From the NCBI RefSeq assembly GCF_000359125.1, contig NZ_CAAF010000087.1, positions 40,906 to 104,905 of the forward strand: a DNA stretch of 64,000 nt, written 5' to 3'. Below are positions 9,021 to 18,131 of the stretch, piece by piece. The notes under the pieces were generated by a model. The model was not told where the DNA came from, did not search any database, and saw only the letters and a list, made by a program, of their open reading frames with translations. Each line of letters opens with the position of its first letter. Within the stretch, counting starts at the first letter, position 1. A program made the position numbers and the translations under genes. The stretch is from Mesorhizobium sp. STM 4661 (GTDB lineage: Bacteria; Pseudomonadota; Alphaproteobacteria; Rhizobiales; Rhizobiaceae).

Positions 9021-9776
9021 ATGAATCGTTTTGAAGGCCGTACAGTGATCGTGACCGGGGCGGCGAGCGGCATAGGTGCCGCGTGCGTGCGGCGGCTGCA
9101 TGCCGAAGGTGCCGACGTCGTGGCAGCCGATGTCAGCCCGGAGGCAGTCGAAAAGATTGTTGCGGAATTCGGTGGCAGCGAGCGCGTCAAGGGTGCGGTG
9201 ATCGATGTCCGCGACGCGGCGGCGGCACTTGCCCTGGCGGAGGAAACCCGGGGGCGGCTGGGACGCCTCAACGGTCTGGTCAACTGCGCTGGCATCACCG
9301 GGGTGGCCACCATTCTGGATGTCGAGCCTGACAAACTGGAACGGGTCATGGCGGTCAATCTCGGCGGCACCGTCAACATGTGCCAAGCCTTCGCACGCAC
9401 GGTCCAGGACGACACGGGGTCCCGTGCGATCGTCAACATCTCGTCCGGAGCGGGGGTGATGGGCGTTCCAAACCGACTTCCGTATGTGGCGTCGAAATTC
9501 GCTGTCTCGGGCATCACCAAGTCCATGTGTCCGGAGCTGGGTCCTTTTGGAATTCGCGTCAACGCGATCGCACCCGGCATGACCAGGACCCCGCTGGTCG
9601 AATACATGCTGCAGGACCCGGAGGCCGTGGCGCGCATCAAGGCCGCCCATCCGATCGGCCGCATGGGGGAGCCCGAGGAGATCGCCGCCGTCATCGTCTT
9701 CCTGCTGACCGACGACGCCAGTTTTATGACCGGTGCCGTAGTCTCGGTGGACGGCGGTCAGACCGCGTGCCTGTGA
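9021..9776 (+). CDS. SDR family NAD(P)-dependent oxidoreductase
   Basis: The 251-residue classical SDR has TGAASGIG near residue 13, NCAG near residue 89 and catalytic YVASK near residue 155, with the C-terminal VDGG. Asp after the second strand (VAADVS) points to NAD(H). GGAGG stands about 7 bases before the ATG. It leads a plus-strand series with the sugar ABC importer and a lactonase. A sugar dehydrogenase making the lactone that the 14644 enzyme opens is the natural reading, but this is inference. Confidence 0.85.
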   Translation: MNRFEGRTVIVTGAASGIGAACVRRLHAEGADVVAADVSPEAVEKIVAEFGGSERVKGAVIDVRDAAAALALAEETRGRLGRLNGLVNCAGITGVATILDVEPDKLERVMAVNLGGTVNMCQAFARTVQDDTGSRAIVNISSGAGVMGVPNRLPYVASKFAVSGITKSMCPELGPFGIRVNAIAPGMTRTPLVEYMLQDPEAVARIKAAHPIGRMGEPEEIAAVIVFLLTDDASFMTGAVVSVDGGQTACL

Positions 9777-9996
9777 TGTCGTGCCTGGCGAATCCGGGCT
9801 AGATGTCCAAGGCTGAGCCGGGACAATATCCGCGCGACGCGGGTCGGGACTGAACGGCAGCTGATCTACTAGCCACATCACCCTTCTCTCGGGGTGCAAC
9901 TGCTTGGCGTGTGCGCCAAGGAGGAGAATTTCGTCGTGCTGGAATTGAGCCGTGAGGCTGATTGATCGCGCGTGGAATGTCCTTGGAGGAGGCTCG

Positions 9997-12468
9997 ATGC
10001 AACAGAACGACCGCAGCGCTGAACACCCCCACGGAGGGGCCGTTTTCATCTCGGCGCGAAACTTGTCCAAGAGCTTTGACACTCACGAGGTTCTGCGCGA
10101 CGTCAGCCTCGATATCCGTGCGGGCGAAATCCTCGTCCTGCTCGGGCCGAACGGGGCGGGGAAATCCACGATGCTAAATATCCTCGGCGGCACACTGCGG
10201 CCGAGCTCCGGAGGGATGGCGGTCGATGGCGAACCAGTAGAGTTCGATCAGTACATATCCAAAGGCTCACGCGCCCGAAGCATCCAGCGGGTCTTCCAGG
10301 AGCTTTCGACCTTTCCGAACCTCACCGTCGCCGAGAATCTCGATCTCACGGCCGAACGAAGCGGCGCGCGGTCCCGGCGTGAGATCGTTCGACGCGCGGC
10401 CGAACGAATGCAGGTCTTCCCCGGAAACCGGATCGACGTGTGCGCGGAGGTCGCCCGGCTGTCGGTGGCTGAACGCCAGATGGTCGAGATCGCACGAGCG
10501 ATGACGGAGCCGAACACCCGACTGGTCATTCTCGACGAACCGACATCTGCGCTTTCAGCGCACGAGGCCGACCAACTTGCCGAACTGGTCGCTCGGAAGG
10601 CAGCGGAGGGCGTCGCGATAATCTATGTGACCCATAAACTGGAGGAAGCGTTGCGCCTGGCCCATCGTGTGGTGGTACTGCGCGACGGCAAGCTCCACTT
10701 CGACGGGGACGGCCGAAATCTCACCCATGACGCACTCCTTTCGCTTTTGGGCGCGACGGTCGAAGCGCCCAGCGCCATCCTGCCTCTGTCCATCGCAGAT
10801 GCCTCTTCCGACCTGCTGAGCGTCCAGTGGCTCTCTACCGGCTGCCTTCGCGACGTCTCAATCAGGGTTGGGGCGGGGGAGCTCGTCGGGATCGCGGGGC
10901 TGGAAGGAGCGGGCCAGCGGGAACTGCTGCAAGCGATCTTCGCCGCGAGGGAACGTGACACCGGGGCCGTGCGTTCGGTCAGCGACATCGCCTACATCAG
11001 CGGCGATCGTAAGCGCGAGGGGCTTCTGCCGCTCTGGAATGTCGAAGACAACGTCGCGATTTCTGCCGTACCCCGTTTCGCGCGCGCGGGTGTCGTGGAT
11101 TTCTCCGGTCTCAAGGCGAGGGCGCATGAGTGGCTTTCGGAACTGGGCCTCTCCCAACGCGCGGACTCGCCTATAGTCAGCTTGAGCGGCGGCAATCAAC
11201 AGCGCGCATTGCTTGGCCGCGCGTTGGCCAGCGAGGCGCCGCTGCTACTTCTCGATGATCCCACCCGAGGTGTTGACGTAAAAGCCAAGGCTTCGATCTA
11301 CGCAATCCTAGACAAGCTCAAGGAAAAGGGACGCGGCGGGATCCTTTACTCCACCGAGGTGGCGGAGTTCCATAAATGCGATCGCGTCTATGTCATGGCC
11401 CGAGGGCGAGTGGCGGCCGAATTCGACCGCATGGACGTTACTGAAGAGCGGATCGTGCAGGCTTCGTTCCTGCGGCCGACGGACGAAACCCCGCCGTCCG
11501 GCGAGATCGCGCCACCGGCTGGCGGGGGGGCGCGAGAAGCCTCTTTGGCACGGCTCCTTTCATGGCGATCGCTGCCTGCCGCTGTGCTGATGGTTTCCAT
11601 GTTCGCGCTGGCGTTCTGGCAGCAGCCGAATGCCTTCAGTTCGTTCGGGCTCGAACTCCTCCTCCAGGCCTCGTTACCGTTGGCTTTCGCGGTCCTGGCC
11701 CAGATGCTTTTCCTGCTTGGCGGTGACATAGATCTCGGTCTCGGTTTTGCGATAGGCCTCGCGAACGTACTCGCGGCGACCTATCTGGTCGACGCGCCAG
11801 TGCTCGGGATACTGGCGCTTGCCGGCCTAGTCGCGGGATATGTGCTGCTAGCGTTTGTCGTCGAGCTTCTCGGTGTTTCGTCGGTGGTCGCCACATTGGG
11901 CGCTTCGTTCATTTGGCTCGGGATAGGGCTGACGATCCGCGAAACGCCAGGCGGCAAGTCTCCCGAATGGTTGTCGGCGGCGGTTCAAGTCAAGCTATGG
12001 CCGCTTCCGCTGCCCTGCGTCGCCCTTGCGGCGGTGGCACTGCTCGGCTTCTGGATCTGCCGCGGATGGGGTTACAGCATCAGGCTCCGCGCTCTGGGAA
12101 ATAACCGGAGGACCTACGTCTCGCTCGGGTTCTCTGCACTGGCGGGGCGGGTGACGCTTTACGCGCTCGCGGGGGTTTTCGCGGTGTTGTCGGGCTTGGT
12201 GCTGGTGGCCGCGACGGGTGCGGGCAATGTCCATGTCGCGTCAAGCTTCACGCTCGCGACTATCGCGGCGGTAGTCGTGGGCGGTGCCAGTTTCGCGGGC
12301 GGACTGGTTTCTCCCGTCGGCGCGGTGATGGCCGTCGTCGCAATTTCGTTGGTCACAACCAACCTCACTTTCCTCGGGATCAGCTCGGAATACTCCACCG
12401 CCATCGGTGGCCTGATCCTCGTCCTTGCCTTGAGCTTTCGCTCGCTCGCGAGGTCCATCGAGCCATGA
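9997..12468 (+). CDS. fused sugar ABC transporter: two ATPase domains plus permease
   Basis: The 823-residue protein joins an RbsA-like double ATPase to an RbsC-like permease, normally two polypeptides. ATPase 1 has Walker A GPNGAGKST (residues 50-58), signature LSVAERQ (155-161) and Walker B LVILDEP (176-182). ATPase 2 has the degenerate Walker A GLEGAGQREL and a good signature LSGGNQQ (396-402) with LLLLDDP. From about residue 525 to the end there are eight or nine hydrophobic helices, with GGDIDLGLGF and VVVGGASFAGG as in ribose-type permeases. I chose 9997 because GGAGGAGG precedes it; an ATG 45 bases upstream lacks this. The stop overlaps the next permease by 4 bases. Confidence 0.88.
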   Translation: MQQNDRSAEHPHGGAVFISARNLSKSFDTHEVLRDVSLDIRAGEILVLLGPNGAGKSTMLNILGGTLRPSSGGMAVDGEPVEFDQYISKGSRARSIQRVFQELSTFPNLTVAENLDLTAERSGARSRREIVRRAAERMQVFPGNRIDVCAEVARLSVAERQMVEIARAMTEPNTRLVILDEPTSALSAHEADQLAELVARKAAEGVAIIYVTHKLEEALRLAHRVVVLRDGKLHFDGDGRNLTHDALLSLLGATVEAPSAILPLSIADASSDLLSVQWLSTGCLRDVSIRVGAGELVGIAGLEGAGQRELLQAIFAARERDTGAVRSVSDIAYISGDRKREGLLPLWNVEDNVAISAVPRFARAGVVDFSGLKARAHEWLSELGLSQRADSPIVSLSGGNQQRALLGRALASEAPLLLLDDPTRGVDVKAKASIYAILDKLKEKGRGGILYSTEVAEFHKCDRVYVMARGRVAAEFDRMDVTEERIVQASFLRPTDETPPSGEIAPPAGGGAREASLARLLSWRSLPAAVLMVSMFALAFWQQPNAFSSFGLELLLQASLPLAFAVLAQMLFLLGGDIDLGLGFAIGLANVLAATYLVDAPVLGILALAGLVAGYVLLAFVVELLGVSSVVATLGASFIWLGIGLTIRETPGGKSPEWLSAAVQVKLWPLPLPCVALAAVALLGFWICRGWGYSIRLRALGNNRRTYVSLGFSALAGRVTLYALAGVFAVLSGLVLVAATGAGNVHVASSFTLATIAAVVVGGASFAGGLVSPVGAVMAVVAISLVTTNLTFLGISSEYSTAIGGLILVLALSFRSLARSIEP

Positions 12469-13466
12469 CCCAGCCAGCCACATCCTCGGACGGAACCTCG
12501 ATCTCCAGGACCTGGACCCTTGCCAGCATCGGGCGCGGTCTCCTGAGGCGATCATGGATCGGTGCATTGGTCGCGGCGATTTCGCTATGGCTGCTGGCCG
12601 GAATGGTCACGGGCACCTTGTCGATTTCGTTCCTCCTCGCAAACGCGACCATCGCCGGCTTCCTGGCGCTCGCCGGGACGGCGCAGATGTCCGTGATCGC
12701 GAGCGGGCCGGGTAATTTCGACCTCTCACTTCCCTATGTCGTCACGTTTGGCGCGTATGTGATGTCCGCGGGCCTTCTGGGCCAAGGAAACATCTCGGGT
12801 TCGGTCGCGCTGACCCTTCTGGTCGGAGTCGCGGCGGGCGCGGTAAACGCGGCTCTCATCGTGCGGCTGCGCATCCCGGCCATCGTGGCCACACTTTCCA
12901 CCGGCTACATCCTTTACAGCTTTATCGTCGCCATCCAGAGCGGTGGTTTCGACCGTGTCGGCGGCCTGTTCGAAGTCGCTCTGCGTGTTCGCTTCTTCGG
13001 ACTTTCCGGCGTCCTTGCCGCCGCGGCGCTGACTCTGGCGGCGGCAGGTTTCCTTCTTTCACGTACCGTCTTCGGCGTGCAGCTGCACGCCTTGGGTCAG
13101 AACGCGGAGGCGGCGCGGTTGGCGGGCGTACGGAGGGGATGGCTGCTGCTGGGGACATTCGTCCTCTCGGGTGTGCTCGCCGCGTGGCTGGGTATCCTTC
13201 TCGCCGTCTACCAAGGCGGTGTCTCGGCGGACCTCGGACGCAGCTATTTGCTTGGTTCGGTCGCCGCTGTCGTAATTGGCGGAACACGGACAATCGGGGG
13301 CGTCACGTCGGTGATCGGAACCGCGATAGGCGCGTTGGTCCTGACACTCGCCCAATCCGACCTGATACTTCTGCAGTTCAGCATCGGGGCGCAATACATC
13401 ATCCAAGGTTCGATCGTTCTTGCAACGGTCTGTCTGACGGCCATCTGGTCGCCAGATCGAAGGTAG
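12465..13466 (+). CDS. ABC sugar transporter permease (RbsC-like)
   Basis: The 333-residue membrane protein has about ten hydrophobic helices and the ribose-family permease signatures SGPGNFDLSLP near residue 83 and VVIGGTRTIGGV near residue 264. Its ATG overlaps the stop of the fused ATPase-permease (ATGA), so translation is coupled. With the permease half of that fusion it would form a heterodimeric channel, which makes a complete importer with the binding protein at 13513. Confidence 0.88.
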   Translation: MTQPATSSDGTSISRTWTLASIGRGLLRRSWIGALVAAISLWLLAGMVTGTLSISFLLANATIAGFLALAGTAQMSVIASGPGNFDLSLPYVVTFGAYVMSAGLLGQGNISGSVALTLLVGVAAGAVNAALIVRLRIPAIVATLSTGYILYSFIVAIQSGGFDRVGGLFEVALRVRFFGLSGVLAAAALTLAAAGFLLSRTVFGVQLHALGQNAEAARLAGVRRGWLLLGTFVLSGVLAAWLGILLAVYQGGVSADLGRSYLLGSVAAVVIGGTRTIGGVTSVIGTAIGALVLTLAQSDLILLQFSIGAQYIIQGSIVLATVCLTAIWSPDRR

Positions 13467-13512
13467 TCCCGCGGGGCATATGCAGTCCAATAACAATGAG
13501 GAGGAAAAGACA

Positions 13513-14541
13513 ATGCTGAGAAACATGGTGAAACGGCGATCCTTTTTGGCCGCCACCCTTCTGCTCGCCACGGCGCTCGCTGGTGGGCCTGCGCTCGCCA
13601 AGGAGAAATTCGTCATCGGCGTGGCGACGCCGTTCCAAGGCAACGGCTGGCAGAAGGGGTTCCTCGCTGCGGCGCAATGGGCCGCGGCGGAACTGAGCGC
13701 CAAGGGCAAGAACGTCGAGCTGATCGTCGTGGACGCCGCAGGCGATCCGCAGACTCAAATCCAGCAACTCAACAACCTAACCCTTCAGGGCGTCGATTTC
13801 ATTATCCTGGAACCGCTTTCCGACACGGCCCTGAACGGTGCCATTGACAATGCCGTGAGCGCTGGCATCCCGGTGCTGACCACGGCGCTCGGCTCGGTCA
13901 CGAACCCCAAAGCGATCAGTCTCCAGCTCGATTACAACGAGCTCGGGGAGAAGTATATCGGCTATATCGCGCAACGCACCGGGGGAAAAGGCAACGCGCT
14001 GAACATCCGCGGCCTGGCGGGAAACGCCGCCGAGCAGGCGATTCAGGACGCCTACATCCGCTCGCTGGCCAAATACCCCGACATCAAGATCGTGTCCGAA
14101 GTCTATGGCGACTGGAACCAGTCCGTCGCCCAGCAGCGGGTCGCCTCGATCCTTCCGACGCTCCCGAATGTGGATATCGTTTTGTCGCAGGGTGTCGCGG
14201 CGTTCGGGGCGGCCCAGGCTTTCTTGGCGGCTGGCCGGGAAGTGCCCTTGCAGGTATATGGATTTGACGGCGCAGACGTCAATCTGCTCCTGGAGCTGAA
14301 CGCGAAGTCTGGCTACGAGTCGGTCGCCATCAACTCAGACCCCGGCGTTGGCAGTCTGGCGGTGAACGTGGCCGTGGCCAAGCTCAGCGGCATCGACGTC
14401 CCCATGAAAATGGTGGCACCGATCCCGCAGATCACGCTTTTCCAGCTGAAGACCGACCACAAGGGCATGGCCGACAGCGACACCCTCTGGGTCAAGTACG
14501 ACTACGACTGGACCCTGAAGAACCTCATCGGCGCGAAGTGA
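13513..14541 (+). CDS. sugar ABC transporter periplasmic substrate-binding protein
   Basis: The 342-residue protein begins with a classic signal peptide (basic KRRS, a hydrophobic stretch, then ALAKEK near residue 32). The mature part is a type-1 periplasmic binding fold: FVIGVATPFQGNGWQKGF, then QIQQLNNLTLQGVDFIILEP and a YGFDGAD hinge strand. I put the start at 13513, where GAGGAGG lies about 9 bases upstream. It completes the transport operon with the fused ABC protein and permease. It is not obviously closer to the other two binding proteins of the window, which resemble each other more. The ligand is likely a sugar or sugar acid. Confidence 0.88.
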   Translation: MLRNMVKRRSFLAATLLLATALAGGPALAKEKFVIGVATPFQGNGWQKGFLAAAQWAAAELSAKGKNVELIVVDAAGDPQTQIQQLNNLTLQGVDFIILEPLSDTALNGAIDNAVSAGIPVLTTALGSVTNPKAISLQLDYNELGEKYIGYIAQRTGGKGNALNIRGLAGNAAEQAIQDAYIRSLAKYPDIKIVSEVYGDWNQSVAQQRVASILPTLPNVDIVLSQGVAAFGAAQAFLAAGREVPLQVYGFDGADVNLLLELNAKSGYESVAINSDPGVGSLAVNVAVAKLSGIDVPMKMVAPIPQITLFQLKTDHKGMADSDTLWVKYDYDWTLKNLIGAK

Positions 14542-14548
14542 GCACGTT

Positions 14549-14576
14549 CTCGGCCCGGCCAACTGGCCGGGCCGAG
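14549..14576 (+). terminator. strong hairpin between binding protein and lactonase genes
   Basis: A perfect 12-bp stem (CTCGGCCCGGCC and its complement) encloses a 4-nt loop 7 bases after the binding-protein stop. There is no T-run. In sugar-transport operons such stems often protect the binding-protein message and reduce transcription into following genes. Confidence 0.65.
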
Positions 14577-14643
14577 CGCGCGAGCGCGAGGCAGCGCGTG
14601 GATAAGGGCGAGGCCGCTGGAAGGACACGATTGAGGAACGAGA

Positions 14644-15552
14644 ATGATGTCCGAACACTACGAAATCATCGAAAGGGACTTCAGGGATATGGTCGCGTCG
14701 ATCTTTCCCCCTGAGGAACTTTTCAGCGGTGCTTTGTTTGCGGAGGGGCCTGCCTACTTCCCAGCCGGACGTTACCTCCTGTTCACGGACATTCCCAACG
14801 ATCGCATTTTGCGTCTGGACGAGACGAATGACTGCGTCAGCGTCTTCCGACAGGACTGCGGCCATCCCAACGGTCAGACAGTCGATCCGCAAGGACGGCT
14901 GCTCAGCTGCGAACACCGCCACCGCCGGGTCAGCCGCACCGAACACGATGGCACCATCATAACCGTCGCGGATCAATGGCGCGGCAAGCGGCTCAATTCC
15001 CCCAACGACGCCGTCGTGACCCGAGATGGCGCGGTCTGGTTCACGGATCCGACGTACGGAATTCTGCACGATCTCGACGGGGCCAAGGCCGAACCCGAAG
15101 TCGACGGCTGTCATGTCTACCGCGTGGACCCGGCTACGGGCGAGGTGGAAGCCAAGATCACCGACATGGTGATGCCGAACGGTCTCGCCTTCTCGAAGGA
15201 CGAAAGCACGCTCTACGTCGTCGACAGCGGCAAGAGCCATTTCGAGGGCGGACCCGCCCACGTGCGCGCCTTCAAGGTCGAGGACGACATGCGGGTGAGC
15301 GGAGGCGAAGTCTTGGCGGACTGCCCAGTAGGCATCTTCGACGGCCTACGCCTGGACGACAGCGGCAACATATGGATCAGCACGGGCGAGGGCGTCTATT
15401 GCTATGAGACCGGTGGAAACTTGCTCGGCAAGATCAAGCTCGGAAAGATCGTGGGCAACCTCACTTTCGCCGGACCGCGGCGCAACATGATGTACATTTG
15501 TGCAATGAACGCGCTGTACCGTGTCCGGTTGAAAATTAACGGCCCTCGGTAG
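14644..15552 (+). CDS. SMP-30/gluconolactonase family lactonase
   Basis: The 302-residue protein is a six-bladed beta-propeller lactonase that would open a sugar lactone to the sugar acid. Family marks are FAEGPAYFPAGRYLLFTDIPNDRI near the N-terminus (E is a metal ligand), RLNSPNDAVVTRDGAVWFTDPTYG in the middle, MPNGLAFSKDESTLYVVDS, and IFDGLRLDDSGNIWIS (D ligand) near the end. It follows the transporter genes after a hairpin. The SDR at 9021 would supply its lactone. A second lactonase of the same superfamily is at 43724. Confidence 0.88.
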   Translation: MMSEHYEIIERDFRDMVASIFPPEELFSGALFAEGPAYFPAGRYLLFTDIPNDRILRLDETNDCVSVFRQDCGHPNGQTVDPQGRLLSCEHRHRRVSRTEHDGTIITVADQWRGKRLNSPNDAVVTRDGAVWFTDPTYGILHDLDGAKAEPEVDGCHVYRVDPATGEVEAKITDMVMPNGLAFSKDESTLYVVDSGKSHFEGGPAHVRAFKVEDDMRVSGGEVLADCPVGIFDGLRLDDSGNIWISTGEGVYCYETGGNLLGKIKLGKIVGNLTFAGPRRNMMYICAMNALYRVRLKINGPR

Positions 15553-15631
15553 ACCGCCCGACGCCTGATAAGAGTTGATAAGTATTTCCGGACCAGCAAT
15601 CTTCCTCGCCGTGAGCGGCATTGGAACCTCG

Positions 15632-16720
15632 ATGCAGGACGTTTTGCCTAAGATCGATCCTAGGAAGCTGCTCTACCTGGCCGCGATCATCGATCACGGC
15701 AGCCTCAAGGGCGCGGCTCGCGCGGTCAAAGTCACTCAACCCGCCCTTTCACGTTCCATCAAGCGGCTGGAGACCGAATTGGGCGTCAAGGTCTTCGAGC
15801 GAAACTCCAAAGGCGTGGTGCCGACGGTATTGGGCGAGATTCTCTACTGCCACGCCCGATTGATCCGCGACGAGATCGGCTTGGCGGAGCGGGAACTCCT
15901 CAACACCTGGGGCAATGCTCCCGTTGCCATAAGAGTGGGGAGTTTGCCCAGCCTGGCGAGTTCCATCATGCCGCTGGCGCTCAAGAGGTGGGAGGAAGTC
16001 AATCCGAATCGAGAATTGCAGATCGTCGAAAGTCCACAGATCGATCTGCTTGTCGGACTGCTGCGCCGGGAATTCGACTTCGTAATCGGGTTTACCGAAT
16101 GTTACGATCTGGAGGACGGCCTGCGCCAGCGAGTGCTCTTCCGTGACCAGCTTCTGGTGATCGCGCGCAATGGACATCCACTCTGCGATGAGCGGGAGGT
16201 CGATTGGCCGACATTGGTCAGCTACCCTTGGGTCTTCCCCACGGCGCGGCGCTCACACGCGATCTTGGATGCAGCGCTCAGATCTGCGAAGGTGCCGCCG
16301 CCTGAAAACGTGACTGTGTGCGGCTCGGTCACCCTTTTGAAATCGATGGTGGCGAACAGCGATTGTCTGGCTGTCCTGCCAGTGCACGCGGTGCAGGAGG
16401 AACTCGCCGAGGGCCGTCTGTGCAGCCTCCCCATCGATGATGCCGCATTGCATCGGAACATCGCCCTGTTTTTCAGGGAGGGTTATCAATTGGATCAGGC
16501 AAGTCGCGATTTGATCGCGATCATCGAGAGCGTGGGCCAGGGAATTTGCCAAATCCGGCCCGAATTGCACCCGGGTCTCTACGAGAACATGTCTCAGGAT
16601 GTATCGCCTTCCGATGCAGGCTACGATCCTGAGCTGGCGGATATGGCGAGAGCTGATCGAAGCGGCCGTGCGGCACTGGCATCCCGGTCCCCGCCAAGCG
16701 ACGATGCCATCGGAGTTTAA
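15632..16720 (+). CDS. LysR family transcriptional regulator (paralogue 2)
   Basis: The 362-residue LysR protein has the helix-turn-helix near residues 10-40 (DHGSLKGAARAVKVTQPALS) and a substrate-binding domain nearly superposable on those of the LysR proteins at 7571 and 47207. About 45 residues beyond the usual end form a polar, low-complexity tail absent from the other two. I used the ATG at 15632 so that it begins just before KIDPRKLLYL, as in its paralogues; TTG and GTG codons upstream are possible. It is the last gene after the sugar importer and lactonase, and is convergent with the TctC gene. Confidence 0.88.
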   Translation: MQDVLPKIDPRKLLYLAAIIDHGSLKGAARAVKVTQPALSRSIKRLETELGVKVFERNSKGVVPTVLGEILYCHARLIRDEIGLAERELLNTWGNAPVAIRVGSLPSLASSIMPLALKRWEEVNPNRELQIVESPQIDLLVGLLRREFDFVIGFTECYDLEDGLRQRVLFRDQLLVIARNGHPLCDEREVDWPTLVSYPWVFPTARRSHAILDAALRSAKVPPPENVTVCGSVTLLKSMVANSDCLAVLPVHAVQEELAEGRLCSLPIDDAALHRNIALFFREGYQLDQASRDLIAIIESVGQGICQIRPELHPGLYENMSQDVSPSDAGYDPELADMARADRSGRAALASRSPPSDDAIGV

Positions 16721-16753
16721 CGCCGGGAGCCGCGCCGAGCCGCGGCCCCGGCG
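16721..16753. terminator. bidirectional hairpin between LysR 2 and TctC
   Basis: CGCCGGG at 16721-16727 pairs with CCCGGCG at 16747-16753, with further GC pairing inside. It lies exactly between two convergent genes (stops at 16720 and 16759), so it could end transcription from both sides. Confidence 0.5.
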
Positions 16754-16758
16754 CTGTT

Positions 16759-17748
16759 TCATTGCCCGAGTTTGATTCCCAGTTCGCGGATCAACGGCTG
16801 CAGGATAGCTTTGTCGTCCTGCCAACGCTTACTGAAAGCCTGGGGAGCGCTGCTGGCTGGAATGCCCAGGCCGAGTTCGTCGTAACGCTTCTTCACTCCA
16901 TTGTCCTGCAACGCGAATGCTAGCGCCTCAGTCAGCCGGTCCACGACGTCGTCCGGCGTGTCATGAGGAACGACCATACCCTGCCAGGCTCCCGCGGAGA
17001 AGCCGGGCAGCACTTGCTCGCCGAAAGTCGGAACTTCGGGAAGCGCCGCGAGCCGGGACTCCGAGAAAACCGCGAGCGGTCGTAGATCTCCGGAACGGAT
17101 GACTTCCTTCGCGGTCGTGTAGTCGATCACGATGCTCGGCACGACGCCCGCGAGCACGTCCGTCAGGGCAGGCGCCATACCTTTGTATGGCACGTGCTCG
17201 AGCTTGACGCCGGCGTCGCGCGCCAGGCGCTCCATCGCGAGATGCAGAGGGCTTCCGATGCCGGGGCTCGCGTACGCGATGGGGTTCGGCGACGCTTTTG
17301 CCTGCTGGAGGAATTCCGCCACCGTCTTGTAGGGTTGGTCCTTGCCAACCGCGAGGAGGATATTGACTTCGGCGTAAAGCCCGATGGGACGGAAATCCTT
17401 GTCGGGGTCGTATTGCAGATTGCTGTAGGCGACCGGGTTGATGATCAGGGTCCCGTTGTCGACGGCCATGACCGTCAAACCGTCCGGGCGAGACTTCGCC
17501 AGAGCTGCGGCAGCGATTGAACTGCCAGCGCCCGGACGGTTGTCGACAATGATCGTCTGTCCAATTTTGGAAGAAACCGGTGCGGACAGAAGGCGGGCGA
17601 TCGTGTCGGTCGCGCCGCCGGGTGGATAACCGACGATCCACCTGACCGGTCCGTCGTCGGCCATGGCATTTGAGCCAAGCACGCTGAGGGCGCTGAAGGC
17701 GATGCCGCCAGCGAGCACTTGTCGTCTAGTCGGTTTGGCTATTTTCAT
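16759..17748 (-). CDS. tctC: tripartite tricarboxylate transporter substrate-binding protein (TctC/Bug family)
   Basis: The 329-residue protein starts with a Tat-like or Sec signal (TRRQVLAGGIAFSALSVLGSNAMA) and continues with the Bug-family landmarks IVGYPPGGATDTIARLL, VDNRPGAGSSIAAAALAKSRPDG, and YASPGIGSPLHLAMERLA. These proteins bind carboxylates in the periplasm and hand them to TctAB. The start at 17748 has GAGGAGG at ideal spacing. It stands alone, about 12 kb from the only TctBA genes in the window (2864-4829), and is presumably their partner. A LysR-box-like site lies 142 bases upstream. Confidence 0.88.
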   Translation of the reverse strand: MKIAKPTRRQVLAGGIAFSALSVLGSNAMADDGPVRWIVGYPPGGATDTIARLLSAPVSSKIGQTIIVDNRPGAGSSIAAAALAKSRPDGLTVMAVDNGTLIINPVAYSNLQYDPDKDFRPIGLYAEVNILLAVGKDQPYKTVAEFLQQAKASPNPIAYASPGIGSPLHLAMERLARDAGVKLEHVPYKGMAPALTDVLAGVVPSIVIDYTTAKEVIRSGDLRPLAVFSESRLAALPEVPTFGEQVLPGFSAGAWQGMVVPHDTPDDVVDRLTEALAFALQDNGVKKRYDELGLGIPASSAPQAFSKRWQDDKAILQPLIRELGIKLGQ

Positions 17749-17885
17749 TTGATTCCTCCTCGAATGGCGGGAAGCCTTGATCGGCATTCTCCACTATCTA
17801 ACGAAGACACATGCGGCCGTGTCCCTGTCCTTTGACCGAGTGACGATAGCTGTCGCAGCCGACCAAACAAGCTCTCGGCATTTTG

Positions 17886-17907
17886 GGGTATAAGGTCGGG
17901 TCATATC
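17886..17907. promoter_or_regulatory. LysR-box-like inverted repeat (site 4), before tctC
   Basis: ATAAG-N5-GTCAT at 17890-17904 keeps the T-N11-A geometry and is preceded by GGGG to give GGGGTATAAG as at site 2. It lies in the 17749-18131 gap, which holds no gene, and points to shared control of tctC with the TctBA operon. A tandem 10-bp repeat (CCGATACCGT twice, 18041-18060) is nearby. Confidence 0.45.
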
Positions 17908-18131
17908 TTGGTTGTGCGGAGCAGGGGCAGCATGGAACAAGCGCCGAGCCGGGCGGGGCACCCGCGAAACTTTCTTACCTATTGGACGCACCTGATCCCG
18001 AGCCTTCGACATCGCTCGTGAGAGACGCGGTGTCTACGGCCCGATACCGTCCGATACCGTCTATCGATATGTCGAGGGCCGCGTCCCGCAGCCTTCGAAG
18101 TTTTATCGTGTGGGAACGGTAGCGCTACCGA

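Noticed and set aside
8817..10082. A 421-codon minus-strand open frame over the SDR and the start of the fused ABC gene
   Set aside because: Both plus-strand genes have ribosome sites and motifs; the antisense frame has neither.
18041..18060. Tandem 10-bp repeat CCGATACCGT
   Set aside because: Only two copies, not symmetrical, and not seen near other genes, so it is probably chance or replication slippage.
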